DNA of 22,133 nt from Parachlorella kessleri (GCA_001598975.1 BBXU01000657.1:1-22133); one strand, 5' to 3'. Positions 1 to 10,497 are shown, numbered from the stretch's first letter. Notes: a model not told the origin generated them from the sequence alone. Translations and numbers: made by a program.

Positions 1-329
1 GGGGGAGGGACCGAGGAAATTTGGGACGGGAGGCGGTGTGAGCCCAGCCACATCGAGCGCCGCCGCTTGCTCCGTCCTTAGCTGGCCAGACGACGCAGCT
101 GGCCTCCTGCCACACTGTTGTCTGCGTTCTATTGTGCCAGAATGCCACCTATGTAGGCAGCAGAGCGTCGGCAGAAGGGGTGTTCGCGCCACCAGCGTGC
201 ATCCCAACCCTCACCACACCCTCCCCCTGGCGCTCCCTCCTAACCCTAGACATCCATAACTAGGCTGCCAGCCGCTGTCCCCGACAACTGACCTTTCCCA
301 GCGCCAGTCCTAGCTGGATCTAGCCTCAC
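1..329 (-). other. Probable intron of the copper ATPase gene
   Basis: This stretch follows the GTGAGG donor at 329 on the minus strand. I looked for the expected continuation of the metal-binding domain (a short helix end followed by a Cys-Gly-Phe-like motif) and did not find a convincing exon. A short frame after the minus-strand acceptor near position 108 stays open to the window edge but shows no family similarity. The plus-strand open frame at 38-259 has no recognisable features. Confidence 0.45.
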
Positions 330-1531
330 CTTTGCGAGTGACTGTCCAAGGGCCTCCAGAGGAGATGGAGGCTCCAGCCCCTGCTCCAAATCCCGCTGCT
401 CCCCACTAGCCCCACCCTCCTGCCGCACTGCCTCCACACTGCCTGGCAGGGGCGTTGCTGCTGGTGGTGTCCTGCCGTTGGCATTCGCGGCCGGGCCCGG
501 CGTATGGGCAGCTGCGGGAGGCAGTCGCACCCTGACCATGGCTGTTTCTGTGGCCAGGTTGACTGAGGCGCCAACCACCGGGGGCTGCCCCTCCAGCAGA
601 CCCTTCACGCGGCTGACACAGCCGGCGCATTTCATGCCTGCAAAGCATGGAGGTGTTGGCGGCAGGAGGGTGGCCCCACCACGGCGCGCAGGGCCTTGCC
701 GCGAGCGCTACGTACTGGCACTGGCAGAAGGGTGGCAACCCTGGCCACATCGCTGAGAAACAATGGAGCCAGGCGACGCATGGCGAGCCGGGCAGCTCGC
801 TACATGGGCATTGCTGGGTTGTCAGAGCCCAGCCTACATTCACCAAGCTAGACTTCCACGCATGTTGTCCATTCCTCCACCACGCATACCCCTGGCCTCA
901 CACCTGAGACATCCAGTAGGACGACGTCCTCCGAGTGCCCCTGGTGTCCCAACTGGGCCCCAGCCACTGCGGCTGCCGCAGCATCGAAGGACCCCCCGCT
1001 GCCGCCATCCCCCGAGCCCATGCCACCGCCGCTGCCGCCGCCGCTGCCAGAAGCGACAGTGCGATAGCGCTGGGAGCATGGCGACCTGAACCCACAGTGG
1101 CCAGTCCCAAGCGCCATGAGACTTAAGCCAAGAAATCGCTAATCACCTTTTAGAGCCGCTCTCCTAATACTGTTTCCAAAGGGTGCACATGCAGGGCGCC
1201 AGGGCTTTCAACTCACTCCCGCATCCCCAGCATACCTGCAGTCCTGGCCGGAGCACGGCAGCCTTTGACGGCATACGCTGCACCACCGCTCAGGTGGGCT
1301 AGAGAGCTTCCTGCCCCCGAACTTCTGCTTGCTCTTTCCCCACAGGCCCACTATCCTCAGCGCCGCCAGCGCTGCTGAATGCTGCTTTGCGAAGCTGTGC
1401 CTGCCAGTGGGCACGCGCAGCAGGAGCTGCTGCGTGGCACACGTGGTTGCGCTCCTCATAGCACAGGCTGTGCGTGCTGACCAGGAGCAAGCAGCTGAGG
1501 GGCTGCTGTGGGGCAGGCGGGCGGGCTGCAT
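330..1531 (-). CDS. PAA1: Chloroplast copper-transporting P1B-type ATPase, N-terminal part (partial)
   Basis: PAA1-type ATPases pump Cu(I) into the chloroplast to supply plastocyanin. Only the N-terminus is here, in three exons: 1531-1236, 1121-904 and 637-330. The introns (1235-1122, 903-638) are GT-AG and their phases (2, then 1) agree. The start is the first ATG after an in-frame stop just above 1576. Residues 1 to about 98 are rich in Ser, Ala and Arg and poor in acids, like a transit peptide. A Gly-rich linker follows, as in plant PAA1. The heavy-metal-associated domain begins with DVVLLDVSGMKCAGC; the metal-binding Cys are C175 and C178. VNLATETAMVRV is close to the plant PAA consensus. 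About 50 low-complexity residues (211-262) then interrupt the domain before the last helix (LGQSLAK). The exon ends at a GTGAGG donor; no next exon could be placed in 1-329. Membrane and ATPase domains lie outside the window. The family is confident; PAA1 rather than PAA2 rests mainly on the Gly-rich linker. Confidence 0.83.
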
Positions 1532-2076
1532 GGCTGCCCCACTGTCCAAGGTGTCTGCCGCCACTTGTCGCTCCACTTCTCAGCTAGCAAGTCGCCCTCA
1601 CTCAGTGCCTGGAGACACCACTACATGCAGTGTGTCATGGAAGTAAGCAGAGCTTTCTCGTTGACACCAGCAGGTCAGCTCCTGATCAGGCTTAATCGTT
1701 CCTAAGGTCACAAGTGCGCGGCCAAGAGTAGAATCTAGCTGGCTGAACTGCTGTCAGGGAGACCTAGGGCAACGAGTTTGATGACGGGGTAGTGTCATCC
1801 GCTGCTGTGCATGCTGCATGGTTTTCTTGGGCGCTAGTGTCGGCTCACAGCAGCCACTTGCTTCTTAGGCATAGTATTCGTGCCAACTTGGTGTTATTAT
1901 CTAAGGAGCGCATTGAGCACAACTACTCAGTTAGGGACAGAGATCTACCCTTCTACAATCACTACACATGACCATGGTGGCCTATGGCTCGCTTTCCAGT
2001 GGCAGAGTAGCTTCTCTGCCCCAGCGTGAGTTGCCCCATGGCTGGGCTGTATCAAGCCAGGTAGCTTTGCTTGCTT
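1532..2076. promoter_or_regulatory. Shared divergent promoter region, copper ATPase / CcdA
   Basis: About 545 bases separate the two start codons, which point away from each other. The stretch must hold both 5' untranslated regions and both core promoters. I saw no convincing TATA box. I found no GTAC, the core of the copper-response element bound by Chlamydomonas CRR1, so there is no visible sign of that type of copper control. Short open frames in both directions have no similarity I recognise. Confidence 0.6.
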
Positions 2077-3962
2077 ATGGCAAGTTTGCAGACCCAGCAA
2101 ACCCCCCACCGTGCAGGGCCCCATCGCCGCTGGAGGGCCTGCCGGGGCAGGCAGAGCGTTCTAGCCGCAACAGCCTTTCTTGACTTCCAGCATACTGCTA
2201 CAAGTGCCGCGACTGCTGCGTGGCAACTTGTGGAGCCTCCACTTGGCACTGCGGCGGGGTTGACGCCCGACTCCGCCACGCTCAGTGCTCACGAAATGTT
2301 AAGCGGCCGTAGTCTGCAGCCAGTACTTGGACTTACCTCCTTAGACCTCTACTCGCTCATCGACCAAGTCGACCAGCTGGTGGCTCAGCAGCTCACAGGA
2401 CTCTCACCACTCAGCTTTGTGATTGTGCTGGGTGCTGGGCTGCTGACAAGCCTGTCCCCGTGCACACTGAGCGTGCTGCCACTCACCATAGGCTACATCG
2501 GGGGCTACAGCAGCAGCGAAGGTGGGCTACTGTAGTGGCTGTTATGTGCGCCTGTGCAGGCGGGTGCTTGGTCATGGGCTCCCCAGGTCAAGCCTGGGAC
2601 AGCTAGCAGGCAAACACCCAACCACTTACCGCCGAAGTGTGTTTGGGTGCTGACTGCAGCTGATGGCTCAGCCAGCAGCTCACTCGTGGTGAGGAGCGCG
2701 TCTTTCGCAGCCGGCTTGGCAACCTCGCTGGCCTTGCTGGGGGTAGCATCTGCCCTCCTGGGCAACGCCTATGGCCAGGCAAGTAGGCGGGCCCCGCTGC
2801 ACATTCCCCACCTCATTTGGTGCTGCGTTTAGTAGCCTTGGGGCAGATACATGTAAGCTTTTGGCATCAGGGGACACCGATTGGCTGTGTTGTTCATGCT
2901 GCCTCCGCCAGATCCTTCTGTCCGTCGGGTATGGGTTTCATTGTAGGTGGTGTGCCAGGAGCGCTACAGCGGGCGTATCACACTTGCATTCCCCACGGTC
3001 AGGCTGCTCTGCGGGGTGGCAGAAAGCGCGACCATGGAATGAGGCTCTATGGACTGTCAGCGCAGCATGCAAGAGGTGCTCCTGGGGATTCCATCTGCCT
3101 TTTGCAGATAGGAGACGGGCTGCCGGTGGCTGTGGCAGCCATCGCCATCCTGATGGGCCTCAACCTGCTGGAAGTGGTGCCGCTGCGGCTGCCCTCGCTG
3201 GATGTAGATGTGCGCTCCCTCAGCCTGCCCCCAGCACTGCAGGCCTACCTGGCAGGTGAGCCTGCTTGACACAAGGTACCAAGCAAGGTAATGGGGCTCA
3301 CTTCTGGGGTCCCTGGGGCATGCCATGCTGCATCTGCGAGCCTTATGTGCGATTTTCATGGTCCATTCTTTGCTGCCCACAAGCACAGTCTTTGGGCAAG
3401 TACCCTGGTTTGTGCTGTTCCCTCGCAGGCCTCACATTCGCCCTGGCCGCCTCACCTTGCAGCACACCCATCCTGGCAACCCTCCTTGCGTACGTTGGCA
3501 CAACACGTGACCCGGTGGCAGGTGTGGCTGTTGGAGTTGCATGCTTCTAGCGCTTGTGCCAAAAACAACACAGACGCAGCACTCCTGTTCCATGAGCTGG
3601 CCGGTTGCATTGCATTGGTCTGGGTACTGACCTTCCTGTGCAGGGCGTGGGTCTTCTTGCGCCAAGGCATGACGCTATCTTGTCGACCAGCACCACCCGC
3701 CAACCCGGCCTGGCAGCCTTTGCTGGCTCCCACGTCTGCGTGTGCACCCTCCCTTCTCCCGCAATGCACTGCAGGCGGTGCCCTGCTCTTGGCGTATGCT
3801 CTCGGCTACGTGGGGCCGCTGCTTGTGGCTGCCCTCTTCTCTGGCGCGCTGGCCAGGTTGCTGGCAGCCCGCCAGTGGAGTGCCTGGGTGACCCCCGCGT
3901 CCGGGGTGCTGCTGGTGGTAGGGGGGACGTATGCGCTGCTGTCGCGGCTGGCGCCGGCATGA
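2077..3962 (+). CDS. CCDA: Chloroplast CcdA, thylakoid thiol-disulfide transporter
   Basis: CcdA carries reducing equivalents from stroma to thylakoid lumen for c-type cytochrome maturation (System II). There are five exons: 2077-2521, 2660-2778, 3108-3255, 3429-3521 and 3775-3962. They sum to 993 bases, giving 330 residues, and every intron phase agrees. The start is the ATG at 2077, giving a basic, acid-poor leader ([20 protein letters not shown]). The two redox Cys that define the family are intact, each in a membrane segment: C129 in [17 protein letters not shown] and C248 in [54 protein letters not shown] and [12 protein letters not shown] also match plant CcdA. The expected six membrane segments are all represented. 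Intron 2 (2779-3107) has a GC donor (CAG|GCAAGT), required by phase and by the unbroken family match. It is head to head with the copper ATPase gene. Identification is very secure; the exact start is less so. Confidence 0.95.
2779..3107 (+). other. GC-AG intron (CcdA intron 2)
   Basis: The exon ends GGC CAG and the intron begins GCAAGT, the textbook context for the minor GC donor class. The intron ends TTTTGCAG and the next exon reads [20 protein letters not shown], the expected family continuation, in phase 0. The nearby GT (GGCAA|GTAGGC) would shift phase and break the protein. Confidence 0.88.
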
Positions 3963-4208
3963 GGTGGACTGTGTGGCAGGCCGTGCGAACGCAGGAGAGG
4001 TGGGGGCAAACTGTACCGACAGCGCTGGGTGCAGTCGTGCTTTGAGCTAGCCTGAGCTCTAGTTGGGTGGGCCCCTCCCCGAGACAAGCATGGGCTGCTG
4101 GAACAGCAGTGGTGAAGCTGGAACCAAGTTTTGCTGATGTGTATCAGATATAAGAGTGTAGCCGCAACCTGTGGCAACTCCTGTGCATCAGCGTCTGTAT
4201 GGACCATG

Positions 4209-4213
4209 TGTAA
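4209..4213 (+). terminator. TGTAA polyadenylation-type signal for CcdA
   Basis: TGTAA is the usual green-algal polyadenylation signal. This is the first one after the CcdA stop codon on the coding strand, about 250 bases downstream, a normal 3' untranslated length for algae. Confidence 0.55.
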
Positions 4214-4849
4214 AAGTGCGGATCAAGCCTTCGAGGGCATGTACTGCATGCAGGCATGGGTCAATTGGTACACTTCTGCTTGCACGTGAATGGTGCCGGT
4301 GAAGACTGGTGCTTCCAACTAGGAATCATGGCACTCTTCTGTGGAATATACAGCACAGCACCTCTGGAGACTTGGGGGTTAGGGTTTTGGAACAGGGAAG
4401 AGCCAAGTCTATCAAACCGCAACTGCATGGCACTAGGGCCACCGTGATATTATCGATGTTGGCAACAGCCTCCATCAGGCTCTTAATTTTCAGGGATGCA
4501 TCAAGCAGTGCTCCAGGCACATGGGAGCACCCCAGAGCCTTGCACAAGCCAATAGCTGCTCAACAATTTGTACTGCTACATTGTACGAAAACATACTGGC
4601 CTAGACACACACGCCACTACCAGTGCATGCCGGGCATGTAGGCTGTCTTGATGCCATATGAATGCACAACCTACTGGCTCAGACTTTCAGGCAACCACCT
4701 ATGCATGCCATGCCGACAACTCATAGCTGTACATGGCCAGCCCGCAGTATCTGCCAACACAGACAGGACACTGGCAGCCCAGCATACCCGTAACTCCTCT
4801 CTGATCGCACTACCTGCCACCCTGATTAAACACAGACTCACACATCATG

Positions 4850-4854
4850 TTACA
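4850..4854 (-). terminator. TGTAA polyadenylation-type signal for the J-domain gene
   Basis: On the minus strand TGTAA lies about 25 bases past the TAA stop of the J-domain gene. A second TGTAA (4879-4883) contains the stop codon itself. Either could serve if the 3' untranslated region is short. Confidence 0.45.
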
Positions 4855-4878
4855 GCGCTGTACGTCACTACACTAGGC

Positions 4879-5890
4879 TTACAGACTGGCCGGCTTGCGG
4901 TCATTGATGATCTTCATGATTTCTTCGCACTCCATTTGCTGCTCAGCTGAGGCCCAAAGCCTGTCCTTGGAGTTGGAGTCGGGGTGGTACATGCGTACCG
5001 CCCGCTTGTAGCCCTCCTTTAGGCTGCTGGCATCACAGCTGACCCTGCAGCGCCAGGCTGGGCAGGAGCGCTTGCCAGCAAACAAACCCGGACCCCACCA
5101 TGGAGGACCCAAAGACCCACGCAGCAGAGCAGCACCCAAGCAAAAATCACATAAAAGCACATCAGCGAGGCCGCTCTTGTCAACTGATCTATATTTAGCA
5201 GCTGCATCCCTGGAGAGGGTGGACAAGCAGGGCTGAGCGACACAGCACGGCTCACAGCCACACCCTTGTATGCAAACGGGCCACCTTTGCCAACAAGGGC
5301 AGCTGTTGAGCGCACTCACTTGAAGGCGAGGAGCACTTGCAGGAAGCTGGCGCAGCCCGCCACGCGGAGCTGGTTGTACTCGCGGTACCGCCCCCGGCGC
5401 TCGCCCTCCGGCAGACCTCGCAACTCTTGGAGGTCCAGAGGCGCCGGCGCTGGCGGCACCTTGCCTGCCCCAGCAGGGCCAGCATGCCCAGCGGCGGCGG
5501 CGGCAGCCTCTGCCGGGCGCCAGGTGGTCGGCTTGGGGCGCGCCTGCTGTGCCCGCTGGCGCTCGTGCGCGGCGCGCAGCTCTTGCTGGGTGGGGTTGTT
5601 CTTCTGGCGCCAGGCCTGCGCGGCTTGCTCCCAGGCAGCCTGCACGGGCTTCAAGTGAAAGGGACCCGGCTTGGCCAATAGAAGCGCCATGGCTCCCTCG
5701 GCATACTTGGGCTGTCCAGCAGGAGATCTCAAGCGCACAGAGACACGCAGCGACAGACGGGGACCTCGGAAGGCAGGAGCCCGAGGCCAGGAAAGCAGGA
5801 AGCTCGTGGGGCACCAGAGAGCAACTACCAGCCCATAGCACCGGCAATATCACCCCACACACGCTGGCCGCCAACTTGCCTTTGGAACAT
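4879..5890 (-). CDS. Small protein with C-terminal J-type (DnaJ-like) domain
   Basis: Two exons are firm: up to 5320, and 5044-4879, joined across intron 5319-5045 (GTGAGT donor, GCTGCAG acceptor, phase 2). The end reads KEGYKRAVRMYHPDSNSK: a basic helix, then the HPD tripeptide that lets J domains stimulate Hsp70 ATPase, then a last helix (ECEEIMKIIN). A J domain at the extreme C-terminus recalls the auxilin class; I cannot name a closer family. The middle is Ala/Pro-rich after a charged helix (about RQKNNPTQQELRAAHERQRA). The start is unsettled. One model uses a tiny first exon, 5890-5880 (ATG TTC CAA AG), with a GC donor (GCAAGT) and an acceptor before 5727 after a strong pyrimidine tract, giving 194 residues. 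A simpler model starts at ATG 5690. A third joins these exons to the AP2 gene upstream. The upstream stop is only 86 bases away on the same strand. Confidence 0.7.
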
Positions 5891-5976
5891 CGGGATGCAG
5901 TGTCCTCACCCCTGACGTAAAACCCTGCTTACGAGCGGCCCTCAAGCTGGCTGCATGCCAACGCGCAGGAGGGGGA

Positions 5977-8900
5977 TCACAGTCTTGGGATGATGAGGAG
6001 GAATGCGAGAGCTAAGAAGCCAAGTAAGTTATGTGAAAGGAGGCTGGCTTGGATCTTGGCAAGAGGTGTCTCCCATGGACGTGGAGGTGCCATATCATGC
6101 AAGGCAAGTTGCGACACAGCAGTAGTCACACACATGGCAGCAACGCCAGAGCATGAAGTGTCCCACCCACCTCCGAGTTTGCCCTGCACCGGCTGCGTGA
6201 AGGCTCGCTTAAACTGCCTGGCCGCCTCTGGGTCCTGAAACTGAAAAGCGCCCTGCTGCTGTGTCCTGGGCTGCTGCGACCCTACCCTTGCGCCCCCTCC
6301 TGCTGCCATAGCTGGACCAGCCGCGGCCATTGCAGGAACATTGGCACCAGTGGGAGCGCCATCATCCTCACCATCAGCAGTCGCAGCAGCAGCAGCAGCA
6401 GGGGTTTCCCCTTGCTGGGCTGGCAGCATCTGGGGACTTCTAGTGCTGCCCTTGGCCACACCTAGCGGCTTGGTGGGAGAGGAGCAGGGAGGAGAGCTCC
6501 CAGGGTTGGCCACGCCCTCAGCTGCTGCAGTAGTTGAGTTATCCTCCAGCACTATGACAGGAGTGGCCGCCATCTCCGGCGGCTGCAGGATCTCCCTCAG
6601 TACTGCAGCCGCGGGGGAGGCCGGCCTGCTGGGCTTGACGGAGCCAACGCCTGCATGGGCCAACGCCGACGGCGCTCGGAGGAGGCGCGGGGAGCCTAGA
6701 CCCCTGGGACAAGGACATGGCGCCTTGTATGGCGGCCGCGGGCTGGCAAGCTTGCCACTGTTGACGGCTGCAGGGGCTCCCTCCGAGGCGGAGCTCTCGG
6801 CACCCATCATGTCGATTACCTCTGGGGAGGTCTGGCGAGGCTGGGCTGGCTCAGCACCACCCAAAGCCTGCCTGGGGCCACCCGATGGCACCCCTGCCGC
6901 GACCGCTGCCGCCATTGCCGCTGCTGTCCCAGCTGCCCGCTGTGTCAGTGGCTGCTCACGTGGCTGAGGCCGCTCCGCTGCTACCGCAGGGCTGTACCGG
7001 CGCCGCTTGGGTGGGTGTGCCAGGCTGAGAGGCGCTCGGGTGCCATGCTTCTGACCAGGGGCCCGCTCCTGCAACCGCACATCCAGCCCGTAGGCTGCTA
7101 AGAGAGGAGGCGGTCGGGGGCCGCCCACACCAACTGTCATTGCAGGTTCCGGCCGGGCACACTTGCTCTGCTCCCCCCTCCCTTCTCCTGGGCAGGCTGC
7201 TGCCTGCGGCGGCTCATTGTCCTGTGCTGACGGCTGGGCAGGCGTGGGGCCGTCTCGAGGCTGGCTGGGCTCAGCCACTGATGTGGGCTGATGGCCGTTG
7301 TTGCCAACTCTTCTGCCAGCTGCTGTAGGAGGGCTGTCAACCACTGGTGGCGTCCCTCCAAAGGGCCTGGCGCCCTCTGGCTGGGCCTCTGGCTGGGTCA
7401 CCAGCATCTGCTCCTGCTGGCGCTGCTGCTGTGTCTGCTTTGAACGCTGCATGATGAGCAACCGCTGCCGCTGGGCCAGCGGCATATCATCCTCATCGCT
7501 GCCTGACCCACTTGTCCTCTCCGTTAACCGCCCTGCTTCCCTCTCTGGCAGACCGACTTGCACTGCTGCAGGCTCCAGCTCCCCTGCCGGCTCAACTGGC
7601 GGCGCCAACCAAGGGCAAGGCGCAGGGAGCCGGTGGTAGCCCAAAGAGCATGATGCAGCAGCTGCCGTGGCACTCTGTATCGGTGAGTCTGCTTCGTGAA
7701 AGCCGAAAGCCGTCTTGTCCGTGGGCTGCACCGCTTCCTGTGCTTTGCCATCGGGCATAGTAGGCTGGTCCTCTGGCACGCCATCGGCTGGGGAAGGGGC
7801 CTGCTGCACCTGCTCATCTGTTGGCGCCCCAGCCACCAAAGGCTGGTCGTCTGGCACGCCATTGGCTAGGGAAGAGGCCCGCTGCACCTGCTCATCTGTC
7901 GGCGCCCCAGCCACCAAAGGCTGGTCGTCTGGCACGCCACTGGCTAGGGAAGAGGCCTGCTGCACCTGCTGAGCTGTTGGCGCCCCAGCCAATACAGCTG
8001 TGGCGCTTGCCGCTGCAGCTGCTTGTTGCTGTTGCTGCTGCCAGCGCTGCCGCCGCAGGGCCTGCACGGGCGTCAGCCTAGGCTTGCTGCCACCGCTTGA
8101 ACTGCTGGAGGCGCCCCCTGCGGGCCTGGCCTCCGCAGCCGCTCCCTGTGTCGGCACAAGAGCTGGCGGGGGAGCAGGCTCAGCACTGTTTGCCGCCGGC
8201 CCGGAGTGGCCAGCAACACCAGGGTTATCTCCAATTTCACCTGATAGGCTGTGAGGCGCTTGTGCAGCGAACTTTGGTCCCACCACCCACAGTGGTAGCT
8301 CACTGTGTCTTGCAGCACACCGCGGGGGCGCCGCAGGGTCAACATGGGCAATCCCTGTGGGCTGCTGCGCGCTGGCAGCTATTAGTGTACCAGCTGTACA
8401 GGGGCGCTGCAGGCCACCTTGCTGCACCAGGTTGTCGGCAGAGCCCACAGCACCTGGCTGCTCAGCCTGCTGGGACCGCTGGCACTGCTGACCCTGCGCA
8501 CAGTGCCTGGCTGCCGACCGAGCCTCGATGCGTGCTTTCACACGTGCGGCAGCGGCTGCTACTGCTGGGTCACCATCATGCACGTATTCATCCAGCGGGT
8601 GGTTCAGCTGCACCAAGAACGGTCCTCACTCCTTACAAAGATGCCAGATGCTTCGTTCACCATCACATGGCAAGTCATGCACTTAGGGGTCCCTGGTATC
8701 TCAGCACCCTGCCACAAGGCAGAGGGCTGCTTAAGGTGGGAGAGCAGGACGCACATACCTGGAAGAACTGCCACTGTACGGCACACCGTTACACGGAATG
8801 CTGCACATCGCTACCATACTGCCGTGTGCCAATGCAACTTCAGCACTTCAGGAGTCGGGCGGGCTTTGCAGGGCTTACCATGATGTGAACCTTCTCCTGG

Positions 8901-10323
8901 TACTGCAGTTGTACCACCAGCATTCCCCGGTCGTAGGCCCGAGCAGCCTCCTCCGCTGCAACCAAGCAAGCGGGCGGGTTTTGTCGTCGGGTGGCCTCAT
9001 CTCATGCCACAGGGACGGCAGCGAGGGCCCAGAATGATCTCAACATGGAGTCAATGAGATAACCCATGTCCATGCAGCCCTATGCAGCTATACATAGTCC
9101 AAGGGAAGATGGGACCCAAAGGCCCCTCACTGACTGACTCACACATAGGCATGCGGCTGCTGCACTGCTTAGCTGATGCTGCTATGCCACGCTGATGCCA
9201 GTGGAGAAATGCAGGGCCCCAGGCATTAGCAGTGCGGTTACGTGGCCCGTCACTCACGTGTGGCAAAGACGCCCAGACTGCGCCTGCCTTTGGCCTTCGT
9301 GGGCAGATGCTTGCTGGGCTTCAGTTTGGCCCGCCAGCCTTTCTTGCACTTGGACACGCCCACCAGCAGCGAAGCGGGCGCAGCCCTTGCCTCCTTCTTT
9401 CTATTGACAGGCCTGCCCTCTCCTGCCTCCTCGCAGCCCCTGTCCTTCCGCTTCTTAGCAGCCTTGCTCTGTTGGGGCGGCGGTGGCCGTGACTGCTGTT
9501 GTTGCTGCTGTGCTGGTTCCGCAGACGCGCCTCTGGCCACCTGCTGAGGGCCTGCTAGGTTCACAGACCTGGGCGCCGCGAGAGGTGGTGGTTTAGCTAA
9601 GTAGCCAGGCCCTCCTGGCTGAGACGGCGCACTGACAGATGCGGCCACTGGCAGCCACACGTTTTGCCCGCTGCCGCCAGGCGCATCTACTCCTTGGTGT
9701 ATGGCTGGCTCCTGCGCACACAACCAGTGCCCGGGTCACAATCGCCTGAGGCTGCAGACGACACTGGCAACCGTGACATAGCCGTACGGTTCACGCAGGA
9801 GGTAAACTCTCCATCGCCTCAGCTTGCATCAAACAGATCTTCCAGTCGTCTAGGCAAGCACCAACGAGGAAAGGCCGGTGTTACACACTTTTTGTGCAAA
9901 CACAGTGGCGCACCTGGGGAAGTTCAACCAGGCAGCCACACCTCTGCCGCAGCTCCTCTACCTGCTTTAAGAGGTCCTGGGCGGCACTAATATCCCTCTG
10001 CGATAAAACACAGTTGAAGTCCATCGCCATGTGATCACTGCCAGCCACATGTACCATGGTACCAGTCATCATAAATACCACACTCATAGGTCGCTACGTA
10101 CCGTGAGCCTGTGGTAGGACTTCAAAGCGTTGCTCACCACCTCTAGCAGCACGTTGGTTACGGGCACATCCATGCAGTTTTTCGAGCCATAATACGAAGG
10201 AGCACCCCGAAAAAAGAAATATGCCGAGAAGCCTTGTGCTTCTATGAATATATTGGGCTTGCAGGCATGCTTGCAGGTCTGGAAGCGTACAAGCGCAGCA
10301 GGGGCAGCAGGCCTTGTTGCCAT
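5977..10323 (-). CDS. AP2/ERF-domain transcription factor with long disordered tail
   Basis: AP2/ERF proteins bind DNA through a three-stranded sheet and a helix. Exons: 10323-10102, 9997-9914, 9711-9258, 8955-8879, and from 8607. Introns are GT-AG with consistent phases (0, 0, 1, 0). The AP2 domain spans the third to fifth exons: KKGWRAKLK is the second strand, then RRSLGVFATPEEAARAYDRG across a splice at 9258/8955, closing with LNHPLDEY. A Lys/Arg-rich segment before it may be a nuclear signal. The N-terminal exon is not recognised but looks protein-like; the 28-residue second exon is helical (DISAAQDLLKQVEELRQRCG). The last exon, over 2.4 kb, encodes a Gln/Ala/Pro-rich tail with 26-residue repeats. 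Read straight through it ends at 5977 (1155 residues) with a hydrophobic tail. A GTGGGT donor at 6170 would instead splice that tail out. The start is the first ATG in frame. The domain is sure; both ends are provisional. Confidence 0.8.
7763..7996 (-). repeat. Three-copy in-frame tandem repeat, 78-base unit
   Basis: Three units of 78 bases start at 7763, 7841 and 7919. Being a multiple of three, each encodes 26 residues of the AP2-protein tail, including (S/N)GVPDDQPLVAGAPT-like motifs. The two lower copies differ mainly by point changes; the third diverges at its edge. Confidence 0.92.
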
Positions 10324-10497
10324 GCCAAAAGGCCCAGCAAATCCAGGCCGTCTCGACACATACGGTTGCTCATCACTTGACGATCGGCTGCCCACGAGTA
10401 AGAAACCGAAGGGTGGACTGTGTGCCCCTTGTGTATCTGACTTGGTGCTGCGATTAGTTGAACGGTTTTTTAGCAGCTTAGGTGTTTGATAGGGCCT
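10324..10497. promoter_or_regulatory. Compact bidirectional promoter, AP2 gene / RETICULATA-related gene
   Basis: Only about 175 bases separate the predicted start codons of two divergent genes. Both 5' untranslated regions and core promoters must lie here or overlap the first exons. The interval contains an A/T-rich patch (GGTTTTTTAGCAGCTTAGG, about 10464-10482) but no clear TATA box. It depends on both predicted starts being right. Confidence 0.5.

Larger units (their letters stand above)
3963..4878. other. 3' region between CcdA and the J-domain gene; no gene seen
   Basis: This stretch lies between two genes that end towards each other. It should hold both 3' untranslated regions. Beyond the polyadenylation-type signals listed separately I see only short, unconvincing open frames on both strands. 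No tRNA-like hairpin set or mobile-element end was recognised. Confidence 0.6.

Noticed and set aside
3291..3962. Continuous plus-strand frame considered as the true CcdA C-terminus without introns
   Set aside because: Reading through 3256-3428 and 3522-3774 breaks the [13 protein letters not shown] and [12 protein letters not shown] joins that match the CcdA family; splicing restores them in phase.
4377..4390. TTAGGG-like sequence considered as an interstitial telomere repeat
   Set aside because: Only one unit (GGGTTAGGGTTTTGG) is present, with no tandem array.
4879..5874. Single 331-residue minus-strand frame spanning the J-domain gene
   Set aside because: Only its last 54 residues are coding. 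The middle corresponds to the intron and an out-of-frame reading of the previous exon, since the K-V-S-C join across 5319-5045 restores a sensible protein.
6341..6967. Plus-strand 208-residue open frame
   Set aside because: Antisense to the AP2-protein tail; low complexity with no recognisable motif.
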